From: Sutcliffiella horikoshii
GTDB lineage: Bacteria; Bacillota; Bacilli; Bacillales; Bacillaceae_I
Direction of reading: 5' to 3'
Assembly (NCBI RefSeq): GCF_008180725.1
Contig: NZ_VTEV01000002.1
Coordinates: forward strand, 92,228-156,227
DNA length: 64,000 nt
Positions within the stretch are counted from its first letter, which is position 1; the number at the start of each line of letters is the position of its first letter. The notes under the pieces were generated by a model. The model ran no database searches and had not been told where the DNA came from. It worked only from the letters and a program-made list of their open reading frames with translations. The position numbers and the translations under genes are program-made. This document shows, piece by piece, positions 27,202 through 34,763 of this stretch.

Positions 27202-28149
27202 ATGCAAAATGAAAAGATAGCCCGTTTGGTAGAAGTGGCTAAAATGTATTATCTCTTTAATTATAGCCAGCAAGAGATTGCCAAGAAGCTTGGTGTATCT
27301 CGCCCTACCGTATCCCGTCTTCTTGATCAGGCGAAACAAGATGGGGTTGTACATATCAAGATTTCCGATCCAACAGAAGATGTGAATGGGCTGGCTTCTC
27401 AACTCATGGAAAGATATAAGCTGAAAGATTGCGTGGTTGCATCCGTACCTGCTTATGAAGATAGTCATATTAAACAGAAAATCTGTGAGGCGGCAGCAGA
27501 GTATTTATACAGCATCGTCAAAACGGGTGATACGATCGGAATCACTTGGGGCACAACACTCTACCAATTATCTCAGCAGCTTAAGCCTAAAAGTGTGCAT
27601 GATGTAGAAATTGTGCAATTGAATGGCGGCGTCAGTTATTCGGAATTAAATACACACGCCTCTGACATTATTAATGGACTGGCAACGGCTTTCCATACTA
27701 CACCACACTTTTTGCCTGTGCCGGCAGTAGTGGACCATCCTGTCGTGAAGCAGGCAATAGTCGCTGACCGCCATATTAATAAGGTTCTAGAGCTTGGGAA
27801 AAAGGCGAATATCGCTATTTACACAGTAGGGGAAGCTGGGGAGCAATCCACTTTGATGAGAGCAGGTTACTTTTTAGACAGTGATGTGGAAACGTTAAAG
27901 AACAACGAAACAGTGGCAGACATCTGCTCACGGTTCATCGATATAAACGGACACATCAGTAATCAATCATTGAACGAACGAACTATTGGAATTGAGCTTT
28001 CCCAACTTGCTGAAAAAGAATATAGCATTCTTGTTGCAGGGGGAAATAAAAAGTTGGAAGGCATATTGGGGGCACTCAACGGTAAATATGCCAATGTCCT
28101 CATAACCGATCAGTATACAGCCAAAGCTTTGTTGGAAATGGGGGAGTGA
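27202..28149 (+). CDS. deoR: Deoxyribonucleoside regulator DeoR (SorC family)
   Basis: ATG 27202 is preferred over GTG 27196 (GGGTGA 7 bases upstream). Residues 1-50 form a helix-turn-helix (YSQQEIAKKLGVSRPTVSRL); the rest is a sugar-phosphate-binding SorC domain (TIGITWGTTLYQLSQQLKPK near residue 111; ANVLITDQYTAKALLEMG at the end). It aligns without gaps for long stretches with B. subtilis DeoR, which represses dra-nupC-pdp and is released by deoxyribose-5-phosphate. In B. subtilis DeoR, Lys141 forms a Schiff base with that effector; here the equivalent position in VQLNGG is Asn141. First gene of the microcompartment operon. Confidence 0.88.
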   Translation: MQNEKIARLVEVAKMYYLFNYSQQEIAKKLGVSRPTVSRLLDQAKQDGVVHIKISDPTEDVNGLASQLMERYKLKDCVVASVPAYEDSHIKQKICEAAAEYLYSIVKTGDTIGITWGTTLYQLSQQLKPKSVHDVEIVQLNGGVSYSELNTHASDIINGLATAFHTTPHFLPVPAVVDHPVVKQAIVADRHINKVLELGKKANIAIYTVGEAGEQSTLMRAGYFLDSDVETLKNNETVADICSRFIDINGHISNQSLNERTIGIELSQLAEKEYSILVAGGNKKLEGILGALNGKYANVLITDQYTAKALLEMGE

Positions 28150-28156
28150 TAAAATC

Positions 28157-28846
28157 ATGGATCGAGCAACGATAAAGGCGCTGGTGCAAGAGGTGGTTCA
28201 AAACACCATGCAAACAGCTAAGAAACAGGTCCCGATTGCTGTATCCAACCGGCATGTCCACTTGTCTCCTGAGCATGTGGAACGGCTATTCGGGCGGGGC
28301 TATGAACTAAAAAAGTTGAAGGAGCTCTCACAACCCAACCAGTTTGCTGCGAAAGAAACAGTAACACTCATTGGTCCAAAAGGGAGAATCCCAAACGTAC
28401 GGGTATTAGGCCCGGCGCGGGGCAAAACCCAAGTGGAAATTTCACTTTTTGACGGGTTTACATTAGGGGTAACACCTCCAATTCGCCAGTCTGGAGAGTT
28501 AGAGGGATCAGGGCCAATCACTCTCATGGGGCCAAGAGGACAATTGAAGATAGACGAAGGATTGATTTGTGCCTCCCGACATATTCATATGCACCCAGAT
28601 GATGGGGAGAGATTTGGTGTGAAAGACGGGGATATGGTGGACATTAAAGTGGATGGTCCACGGGGCGTCACATACACCAATGTTCTAATTAGGATCTCTC
28701 CAAAATACAGGCTGGAAATGCACATCGATCTCGATGAGGCGAATGCTGCCAATATAAAAAATGGTCAGCTAGGCGAAATCACGGCCATTAAATGTTCTCC
28801 AGATACGGAGGGAGGTTGTGGCTGTGGATGTACAGGAAAAAGTTAA
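28157..28846 (+). CDS. pduL: PduL-type phosphotransacylase with encapsulation peptide
   Basis: Residues 1-20 (MDRATIKALVQEVVQNTMQT) form an amphipathic helix of the kind that anchors enzymes to BMC shells. Two PduL domains follow, with the metal-binding signatures SNRHVHLS (near residue 31) and CASRHIHMHPDD (near 140) and the usual MHIDLDEANA near the end. It converts acetyl-CoA and phosphate to acetyl phosphate and CoA, recycling CoA inside the compartment. It ends in a Cys/Gly tail (GGCGCGCTG). Its 3' end overlaps the next gene by 23 bases. Confidence 0.93.
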   Translation: MDRATIKALVQEVVQNTMQTAKKQVPIAVSNRHVHLSPEHVERLFGRGYELKKLKELSQPNQFAAKETVTLIGPKGRIPNVRVLGPARGKTQVEISLFDGFTLGVTPPIRQSGELEGSGPITLMGPRGQLKIDEGLICASRHIHMHPDDGERFGVKDGDMVDIKVDGPRGVTYTNVLIRISPKYRLEMHIDLDEANAANIKNGQLGEITAIKCSPDTEGGCGCGCTGKS

Positions 28847-29546
28847 GGAGCTTGTCAGGCAGGCGGTCAAAGCGTACATGTCCGGGCAGGGTAACGGGGA
28901 GAAAATGCCGACCATAACCGTTCTTTTAAATTATCACTCTAGTAATCCAGAACTAATTTTGAAAGCGGTTACGGAAATCAAACAATCCTTTGCAGTGAAA
29001 TTAGTAGCATCAAAGGATTGGGAGGAACAACTTGATGGAGAGCAAGATGTTTTGTCTTTGGATCAAGCAAATCACCGAGAATTAGAGAATCTCTGGAATA
29101 CAACAGACCTGCTTATCCTCCCAGTTGCCTCTTTCCAACTAGTATCAAAGCTTGCATTAATGGTGGATGACGATTCAACGTCCCACACAGCGATTCAGTT
29201 TCAGTTGTTAGGAAAACCGATTGTCATCGCCAACAACGAAGTCGAGCTTGGGGTATACCAACAGATTCTTGCACCGCATTCCGTTCAGGAAAAATTGCAA
29301 GGGTACCTACGCACCACTCAAAAAGATCATGTGAAATGGGTACCGTTGAATCAGCTTGTACGCACAGCAAAAGAACAGCATCAGCAGTACAAGGAAAAGC
29401 AACCGCTTATCTTGGCCAAGCATATTGAACATGCGGCAAGAGGAAACATAAAGACCATCACCGTTCCAAAGAAAAGCAAAATCACACCAGTCGCCAAAGA
29501 CATGGCAAGGGAGCTCAAGATTCATATTGAGAAAGAACACTCCTAG
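28824..29546 (+). CDS. Flavoprotein-like BMC protein with encapsulation peptide
   Basis: GTG 28824 is chosen because GGAGGGAGG lies 8 bases before it. Residues 1-18 (VDVQEKVKELVRQAVKAY) look like an encapsulation helix. The body has a pattern of flavoprotein (PF02441, HFCD-type) enzymes: TITVLLNYHSSNPELILKAV, then LLILPVASFQLVSKLALMVD and QLLGKPIVIANNE, equivalent to the FMN-contacting loops of phosphopantothenoylcysteine decarboxylase. The active-site His/Cys of decarboxylases are not evident. It may handle electrons or cofactors in the lumen; that is inference. A Lys-rich segment ends the protein. Confidence 0.6.
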   Translation: MDVQEKVKELVRQAVKAYMSGQGNGEKMPTITVLLNYHSSNPELILKAVTEIKQSFAVKLVASKDWEEQLDGEQDVLSLDQANHRELENLWNTTDLLILPVASFQLVSKLALMVDDDSTSHTAIQFQLLGKPIVIANNEVELGVYQQILAPHSVQEKLQGYLRTTQKDHVKWVPLNQLVRTAKEQHQQYKEKQPLILAKHIEHAARGNIKTITVPKKSKITPVAKDMARELKIHIEKEHS

Positions 29547-29564
29547 AAAGGAGGCAACGCACTC

Positions 29565-29864
29565 ATGATCATAGCAAAAGTGACAGGCTCCATCGTTGCT
29601 ACCACCAAAGCGGAAAAACTAAAAGGCAAAAAACTACTAATCGTCACTCCACTAGACATGAAAAGCATCAAAGAAGACGGCAAACCCATTGTTGCCATCG
29701 ACACCGTTGGCTCTGGCGTGGGTGAAGTAGTACTGATCGTAAGCGGAAGTTCTGCGAGACAGACGGAAATAACGAACGGGGTACCGGTCGACGCGGCCAT
29801 CGTGGGAATCGTGGATCAGATTGAGCTTAACGGCTCCTTGACCTTTTCAAAAGGAGGTAATTAA
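29565..29864 (+). CDS. BMC-P pentameric vertex protein (EutN/CcmL family), copy 1
   Basis: 99 residues starting MIIAKVTGSIVATTKAEKLK, the opening typical of EutN/CcmL, with GSGVGEVVLIVSGSSARQTE in the middle and AAIVGIVDQI near the end. Pentamers of this family cap the vertices of microcompartment shells. AGAAAGGAGGC precedes the start. One of three different vertex proteins in the operon. Confidence 0.93.
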   Translation: MIIAKVTGSIVATTKAEKLKGKKLLIVTPLDMKSIKEDGKPIVAIDTVGSGVGEVVLIVSGSSARQTEITNGVPVDAAIVGIVDQIELNGSLTFSKGGN

Positions 29865-29866
29865 CT

Positions 29867-31300
29867 ATGCAGATAAAGGAAAGCGACATAAAGGAAATGG
29901 TTGCTCAAGTGCTTGCTCAGCTTGGTAATGAAAGCAAGCAGCCTTCATCTTTCAAGGAACAGGGAAACAGCGAAGTTCCACTTGGAAATGGCGTGTTCCA
30001 AACCGTCGATGAAGCGGCAGAAGCTGCAACAGAAGCATGGGACAAACTGAGAGCAACTTCACTTGAAACAAGAAAGAATATGATCGAAAAGATGCGGGAA
30101 GTAAGCCGAGAGCACGCGAAAGCGCTGGCAGAACTTGCAGTGAATGAAACAGGGCTTGGGCGTGTGGATGATAAGGTGGCGAAGAATCTTTTGGCTGCCA
30201 ATAAGACGCCAGGGGTGGAAGACATTGTAGCAACCACCTACTCAGGAGACGGGGGTCTGACCCTTGTCGAATATTCACCAGTTGGCGTATATGGTGCCAT
30301 CACGCCATCCACCAACCCAGCAGCAACAATCATCAACAACTCTATTTCTCTAGTAGCGGCAGGGAACGCAGTGGTTTTCAACCCACACCCAAGCGCCAAG
30401 CAAGTATCCATTAAAACGATGCAGCTTTTGAACGAAGCAATTGTGGCAGCAGGAGGGCCAGCCAACACACTCACTTCTGTTACTAATCCCAATATTGAGA
30501 CATCAAACGAAGTGATGAAGCACCCGAAAGTAAAGGCGTTAGTCGTTACAGGAGGTGGAATTGTAGTACAGGCGGCCATGAGTGCCGGGAAAAAAGTAAT
30601 CGCTGCAGGTCCTGGGAACCCACCGGTGGTCGTAGATGAAACAGCAATCATCTCCAAGGCTGCAAAAGACATCGTAACGGGCGCAAGCTTTGACAACAAT
30701 GTCCTTTGTACCGCTGAAAAAGAAGTGTTTGTTGTCGAAAACGTAGCCAACACCTTAAAAAGCGAGATGACTAAAAATGGTGCCATCGAACTGAAAGGCT
30801 ACCAGCTGGACAAGCTTCTGGAAAAAGTGCTGGTCAAAAAAGGCGATAAATACTATCCAAACCGCGATTTTATCGGAAAGAACGCTTCCGTACTCTTAGA
30901 AGCGGCAGGCATCAGGGCAGACGCAAATGTAAAGCTCATCATTGCCGAAACAAAGGAAGATCACCCATTGGTACACACGGAAATGTTAATGCCAATCTTG
31001 CCTGTCGTGAGAGTATCCGATGTAGATAAAGCAATCAGCCTGGCGGTGAAAGCTGAAAAAGGCAACCGACACACTGCAATCATGCATTCTCAGAATGTCA
31101 CCAACCTGACAAAGATGGCAAAAGAAATTCAAGCGACTATTTTTGTGAAAAACGGTCCATCTGTTGCAGGTCTTGGCTACCAGAGTGAAGGGTTTACCAC
31201 TCTTACCATCGCAGGTCCTACGGGAGAAGGGCTGACGTCAGCCAAAACCTTCACCCGCCAAAGACGCTGCGTGCTGGTAGACGGCTTAAGAATCATTTAG
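29867..31300 (+). CDS. CoA-acylating aldehyde dehydrogenase, EutE/PduP-like, BMC-targeted
   Basis: 477 residues. The N-terminal helix MQIKESDIKEMVAQVLAQLG and a linker of about 25 residues form an encapsulation peptide. The dehydrogenase body has the catalytic Cys in SFDNNVLCTAEKEV (near residue 275) and the NAD/CoA-site region EYSPVGVYGAITPSTNPAAT. It would oxidise acetaldehyde from DeoC to acetyl-CoA with NAD. The GGGTCTGACCC palindrome (30253-30263) lies inside codons for GLT. Starts 3 bases after the vertex-protein gene. Confidence 0.93.
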   Translation: MQIKESDIKEMVAQVLAQLGNESKQPSSFKEQGNSEVPLGNGVFQTVDEAAEAATEAWDKLRATSLETRKNMIEKMREVSREHAKALAELAVNETGLGRVDDKVAKNLLAANKTPGVEDIVATTYSGDGGLTLVEYSPVGVYGAITPSTNPAATIINNSISLVAAGNAVVFNPHPSAKQVSIKTMQLLNEAIVAAGGPANTLTSVTNPNIETSNEVMKHPKVKALVVTGGGIVVQAAMSAGKKVIAAGPGNPPVVVDETAIISKAAKDIVTGASFDNNVLCTAEKEVFVVENVANTLKSEMTKNGAIELKGYQLDKLLEKVLVKKGDKYYPNRDFIGKNASVLLEAAGIRADANVKLIIAETKEDHPLVHTEMLMPILPVVRVSDVDKAISLAVKAEKGNRHTAIMHSQNVTNLTKMAKEIQATIFVKNGPSVAGLGYQSEGFTTLTIAGPTGEGLTSAKTFTRQRRCVLVDGLRII

Positions 31301-31314
31301 GAGGGGGATGAAAA

Positions 31315-31710
31315 ATGGCAGAACTGAATGAACTACCTCAAGAGGGACAGCCTGTGGAACCACCTAAAAAAGTGAAAAAGCAATCCAATTCAAAATCTAA
31401 AACTATTAAACAACCAATAGGAGGAATTCAAATGAGTCAAGAAGCATTAGGAATGATCGAAACAAAAGGTCTTATCGGGGCAATCGAAGCAGCAGACGCA
31501 ATGGTAAAAGCAGCAAACGTAACACTTGTAGGAAAAGAATTCGTAGGCGGCGGTCTTGTAACTGTAATGGTTCGCGGGGATGTAGGCGCGGTTAAAGCAG
31601 CAACAGAAGCGGGAGCAGATGCAGCAGGAAGAGTTGGAAACCTGGTATCTGTACACGTAATCCCACGTCCAAACTCCGAAGTAAACGGAATCTTACCGGC
31701 AGCGAAATAA
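31315..31710 (+). CDS. BMC-H hexameric shell protein with optional 39-residue extension
   Basis: The shell domain (residues 40-131, [20 protein letters not shown]) is a standard Pf00936 hexamer subunit with the pore region around VGGGLVT. Two in-frame starts are both well placed: ATG 31315 behind AGGAGGGGG, and ATG 31432 behind AGGAGG with 7 bases spacing. The longer product would carry a Pro/Lys-rich flexible tail ([14 protein letters not shown]). Normal and tailed hexamers may both be made. The second hexamer gene (33321) has no such tail. Confidence 0.93.
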   Translation: MAELNELPQEGQPVEPPKKVKKQSNSKSKTIKQPIGGIQMSQEALGMIETKGLIGAIEAADAMVKAANVTLVGKEFVGGGLVTVMVRGDVGAVKAATEAGADAAGRVGNLVSVHVIPRPNSEVNGILPAAK

Positions 31711-31721
31711 GGTAGAGTAGG

Positions 31722-32561
31722 ATGGATCAATCCATAAAAGCCTATATTAGACAACTTGTCCAAGAGGCAGTACAGCAATCCGCGAGTTCCCTGAGCAACT
31801 TGCCATCGAGTACCGGCAGGAAGCAATACGTCATCGCCAATTGGAAAATGAACAAGAACATTAAGGAAACACTGGAGTTTTTACAGCAGCTTAAAGAAGG
31901 AACAGGAGTGGAAGTGGTGGTTTGCCCACCTGCCCCACTCCTGTATCCGGCCAAGCTATACGTACAAGGACAGAATAAAGAGATACAAATTGGTGCCCAA
32001 AATGTTCACCAAGAAGATAAAGGAGCCTACACAGGCGAATCAGCAGCAAACCTGTTAAAAGATATAGGCTGCTCCTATTGCATCATCGGACATTCTGAAA
32101 GAAGGCAATATGCACAAGAAGATGATGCAACTGTGAACCAAAAAGCAAAACAAGCCTTAAAAAGGGGTCTGACCCCTATCATCTGTATGGGGGAAACTTT
32201 AGAACAAAAACAACAGAACCAAACAGAAAAGGTCTTGACCACACAGATACTCGGCGCCATGGATGGAATCGATGTATCTCAGGTGATATTCGCATATGAG
32301 CCGGTTTGGGCAATTGGAACAGGGGAATCCGCAACAGCGGAGGAAGCGCAACGTATCCATGCATATATCCGTGCCGTGCTAGCTCATATCGATAAGCGGA
32401 ATGCCGAGAAAGTCAGCATTTTATATGGTGGATCTGTAAATGAGAATAATGCCCAAGAGTTCGCGGCAATGGACGACATCGATGGAGTCCTTGTCGGCGG
32501 TGCAAGCTTACAGGTAGATTCTTTTCAGAAAATAATCGCTGTATTTGCCAAAGGAGCGTAG
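31722..32561 (+). CDS. Triosephosphate isomerase fused to a BMC encapsulation peptide
   Basis: Residues 1-20 (MDQSIKAYIRQLVQEAVQQS) are an amphipathic helix and residues 21-33 a Ser-rich linker; the isomerase starts at YVIANWKMNK. All catalytic residues are present: Lys in NWKMNK, His in IIGHSERRQY, Glu in AYEPVWAIGTG, and the phosphate loops YGGSVN and VGGASL. The extension of about 33 residues is absent from glycolytic enzymes. It would turn glyceraldehyde-3-phosphate released by DeoC into dihydroxyacetone phosphate inside the shell. A perfect AGGGGTCTGACCCCT palindrome (32163-32177) lies over the codons for conserved GLTP. Confidence 0.93.
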   Translation: MDQSIKAYIRQLVQEAVQQSASSLSNLPSSTGRKQYVIANWKMNKNIKETLEFLQQLKEGTGVEVVVCPPAPLLYPAKLYVQGQNKEIQIGAQNVHQEDKGAYTGESAANLLKDIGCSYCIIGHSERRQYAQEDDATVNQKAKQALKRGLTPIICMGETLEQKQQNQTEKVLTTQILGAMDGIDVSQVIFAYEPVWAIGTGESATAEEAQRIHAYIRAVLAHIDKRNAEKVSILYGGSVNENNAQEFAAMDDIDGVLVGGASLQVDSFQKIIAVFAKGA

Positions 32562-32564
32562 AAA

Positions 32565-33020
32565 ATGAAAAAAGTTGCAATCGGTAGCGACCATGGTGGA
32601 TACGAGTTGAAAGAAGCGTTAAAAGGCTATTTGACGGAACTGGGGTATGAGTACCTTGATTTTGGATGCAAAGCGAAAGAATCGGTGGATTATCCGGACA
32701 TCGCATTCTTAGTTGGCGAGTGTGTCGCGACCAATCCAGATTATGTCGGCATCATGATTGACGGAGTTGGTATTGGGAGCGGCATGGTTTTAAACAAGAT
32801 ACCGGGTGTCCGGGGAGCGGTCTGCTGGGATTTGTCCTCTGTCATTAACAGCCGTGAACACAATAATGCCAACGTTTTATCCATCGGTGGCCAGTTCATC
32901 GGGGAAGGCCTTGCCAAGCAATTGGTGAAAAAATGGCTGGAAACTGATTTCGCAGGCGGTCGCCACGATCGTCGCGTCACAAAAGTAATGGAAATAGAAA
33001 GTCGTTTTATCAAACGCTGA
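32565..33020 (+). CDS. RpiB/LacAB-family sugar-phosphate isomerase homologue, Cys-to-Asp variant
   Basis: 151 residues beginning KKVAIGSDHGGYELKEALKG, the RpiB phosphate and substrate motif. HNNANVL and GGRHDRRV are also kept. The catalytic Cys of RpiB (CGTGVG loop) is replaced: the loop here reads MIDGVGIGSGM, with Asp, closer to LacA-type subunits (IDxxGxGS). It has no encapsulation peptide. Ribose/allose-type 1,2 isomerisation is the family reaction, but 2-deoxyribose-5-phosphate cannot undergo it, so the substrate is open. Confidence 0.85.
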   Translation: MKKVAIGSDHGGYELKEALKGYLTELGYEYLDFGCKAKESVDYPDIAFLVGECVATNPDYVGIMIDGVGIGSGMVLNKIPGVRGAVCWDLSSVINSREHNNANVLSIGGQFIGEGLAKQLVKKWLETDFAGGRHDRRVTKVMEIESRFIKR

Positions 33021-33035
33021 AAGCAGGGTTAATAC

Positions 33036-33320
33036 ATGTTCGTAGCAAAAGTGATTGGCAATATGATCTGTACCCATAAAGACGAGAACTTAAGAGGGTT
33101 GAAGCTGCTAATCGTCCAACCAGTAGATGATCAGCTGCAGGATAAAGGTAAACCACTTGTTGCTATTGACACAATCGGTCAATCAGGAGAAGGGGACCTT
33201 GTTTATCTTGCAAAAAGCAGGGAATCCTCTCTGCCATTGAACAAAGACCTCGTTGCATCAGACGCAGGAATACTTGGAATCATTGACTATTACAACGTAA
33301 AACGAATGGAGGAAATATAA
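33036..33320 (+). CDS. BMC-P pentameric vertex protein, copy 2
   Basis: 94 residues, EutN/CcmL family: MFVAKVIGNMICTHKDENLR at the start, then DTIGQSGEGDLVYLAKSRES and AGILGIIDYY at the end. Its stop is directly followed by the ATG of the second hexamer gene. It differs clearly from copies 1 and 3, so the three vertices are paralogues rather than recent duplicates. Confidence 0.92.
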   Translation: MFVAKVIGNMICTHKDENLRGLKLLIVQPVDDQLQDKGKPLVAIDTIGQSGEGDLVYLAKSRESSLPLNKDLVASDAGILGIIDYYNVKRMEEI

Positions 33321-33596
33321 ATGAGCAACGCATTAGGAATGATTGAAACAAAAGGTCTAGTAGGGGCAATTGAAGCAGCAGACGCTATGATGAAGGCAGC
33401 AAATGTATCATTAGTAGGAAAAGTTCAAGTTGGCGGCGGTTTAATCACTGTCATGGTACGCGGAGATGTAGGAGCTGTTAAAGCGGCAACAGAAGCAGGA
33501 GCAGATGCAGCGCAACGTGTTGGCGAATTCTTATCCGTTCATGTTATTCCAAGACCACATTCCGATATCGAAAAAATCCTTCCTACCAATCTATGA
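33321..33596 (+). CDS. BMC-H hexameric shell protein, short form
   Basis: 91 residues, Pf00936, [20 protein letters not shown]; very close to the shell domain of the first hexamer protein and probably able to mix with it. Ends [22 protein letters not shown] precedes the start. The stop overlaps the next start (ATGA). Confidence 0.93.
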   Translation: MSNALGMIETKGLVGAIEAADAMMKAANVSLVGKVQVGGGLITVMVRGDVGAVKAATEAGADAAQRVGEFLSVHVIPRPHSDIEKILPTNL

Positions 33597-33856
33597 AGCT
33601 AGCAAAAGTCGTTGGAAATGTCGTTTCGACGATTAAAACACCAAGTCATCAAAACAAAAAGCTTATGGTCGTTATTCCTGTAGATGCGAGCGGCAAGGAG
33701 TGTGGCGATGCCATGATAGCCTTCGATCGCTTTCACGCAGGAGTTGGCGACTATGTGCTCATACTAGAAGAAGGTGGAGCGGCAAGAGATATATTAGGAG
33801 ATCCAAAAGGTTCTTTTGATGCCGTCATTGCCGGGATTGTCGACCGATTAATATAA
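33593..33856 (+). CDS. BMC-P pentameric vertex protein, copy 3
   Basis: 87 residues, EutN/CcmL family: [20 protein letters not shown], then [20 protein letters not shown] and [10 protein letters not shown]. Translationally coupled to the hexamer gene upstream by a 4-base overlap. Confidence 0.92.
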   Translation: MKLAKVVGNVVSTIKTPSHQNKKLMVVIPVDASGKECGDAMIAFDRFHAGVGDYVLILEEGGAARDILGDPKGSFDAVIAGIVDRLI

Positions 33857-33871
33857 TGCGAGGTGAACACA

Positions 33872-34690
33872 ATGCAAATGGAAGCATTGGTGGAACAAAT
33901 TACGAATCAAATCATGGAACAACTGACGAATAAACAACAGCTGGCAGAAGGTAAACCTGCAGCTTCCAATACAACTTCATCAAATGGAAATTCTTTTACA
34001 AACACATCATCCAACCTCATCACAGGACCTTCTATCGCCAGAATGATTGACCATACGCTACTAAAGCCGGAAAGCACAAAAGAGCAGGTGGTCAAGCTTT
34101 GTGAGGAAGCAAAAGAATACAATTTTGCAACAGTATGTGTGAATCCTTACTGGGTTTCCACAGCTGCTCAAGAATTGAAGGGTTCTAATGTAGGTATTAC
34201 AACGGTAGTCGGCTTTCCGCTGGGTGCTACCAACAGTTTTGTGAAAGTTTCCGAGACACGTGATGCCATCGCAAGTGGCGCAACGGAAATTGACATGGTT
34301 ATGAACATAGGTGCCCTTAAATCAGGTGACTTTGAAACGGTCAAAAAGGACATCGAAGCAGTAGTGCTTGCTGCTAAGGGCTATGCACCAGTTAAGGTCA
34401 TCATCGAAACTGGTCTTTTGGAAACAGAAGAAAAGAAGAAAGCTTGTATTCTAGCAAAAATGGCTGGAGCAGATTTCGTCAAAACTTCCACAGGATTCGG
34501 ACCAGGCTGTGCAACAGCTGAGGACATCAAGCTTATGCGCGAAGCAGTCGGACCTGATATGGGCGTTAAAGCCTCTGCATGCGTACGTGACTTGGATACG
34601 GCAAGGAAGCTGGTTCAGGCGGGTGCAACTAGAATAGGTGCTAGCTCCGGAATCGCCATCGTAACAGGCGGCAAAGGAACTGGATACTAA
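33872..34690 (+). CDS. deoC: Deoxyribose-phosphate aldolase DeoC with encapsulation peptide
   Basis: ATG 33872 follows GAGGTG; GTG 33863 is within that site. Residues 1-18 ([18 protein letters not shown]) are a targeting helix, then about 35 residues of Asn/Ser/Thr linker; the aldolase starts at [14 protein letters not shown]. The Schiff-base Lys ([11 protein letters not shown]), the second Lys (GVKAS) and the general-acid Asp (ATEIDMV) are kept. Two phosphate-site loops are changed: GPGCAT instead of a GGAT-type loop, and KASACVR where KxxGGVR is usual. It splits 2-deoxyribose-5-phosphate into acetaldehyde and glyceraldehyde-3-phosphate, the signature first step of this compartment. Last gene of the operon. 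Confidence 0.93.
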   Translation: MQMEALVEQITNQIMEQLTNKQQLAEGKPAASNTTSSNGNSFTNTSSNLITGPSIARMIDHTLLKPESTKEQVVKLCEEAKEYNFATVCVNPYWVSTAAQELKGSNVGITTVVGFPLGATNSFVKVSETRDAIASGATEIDMVMNIGALKSGDFETVKKDIEAVVLAAKGYAPVKVIIETGLLETEEKKKACILAKMAGADFVKTSTGFGPGCATAEDIKLMREAVGPDMGVKASACVRDLDTARKLVQAGATRIGASSGIAIVTGGKGTGY

Positions 34691-34703
34691 GCTTAAATAA
34701 GAT

Positions 34704-34748
34704 AACAGGATGCTTTTGGATAGTCTCCTTGGCATCCTGTTGTTTTTA
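34704..34748 (+). terminator. Terminator of the microcompartment operon
   Basis: Stem AACAGGATGC / GCATCCTGTT with an 18-base loop, followed by GTTTTT. Confidence 0.85.
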
Positions 34749-34763
34749 GAAATTATGAGGTAA

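Noticed and set aside
32160..32180. Palindrome as an insertion that breaks the isomerase gene
   Set aside because: The frame is intact and the bases encode the conserved GLTP; no target duplication.
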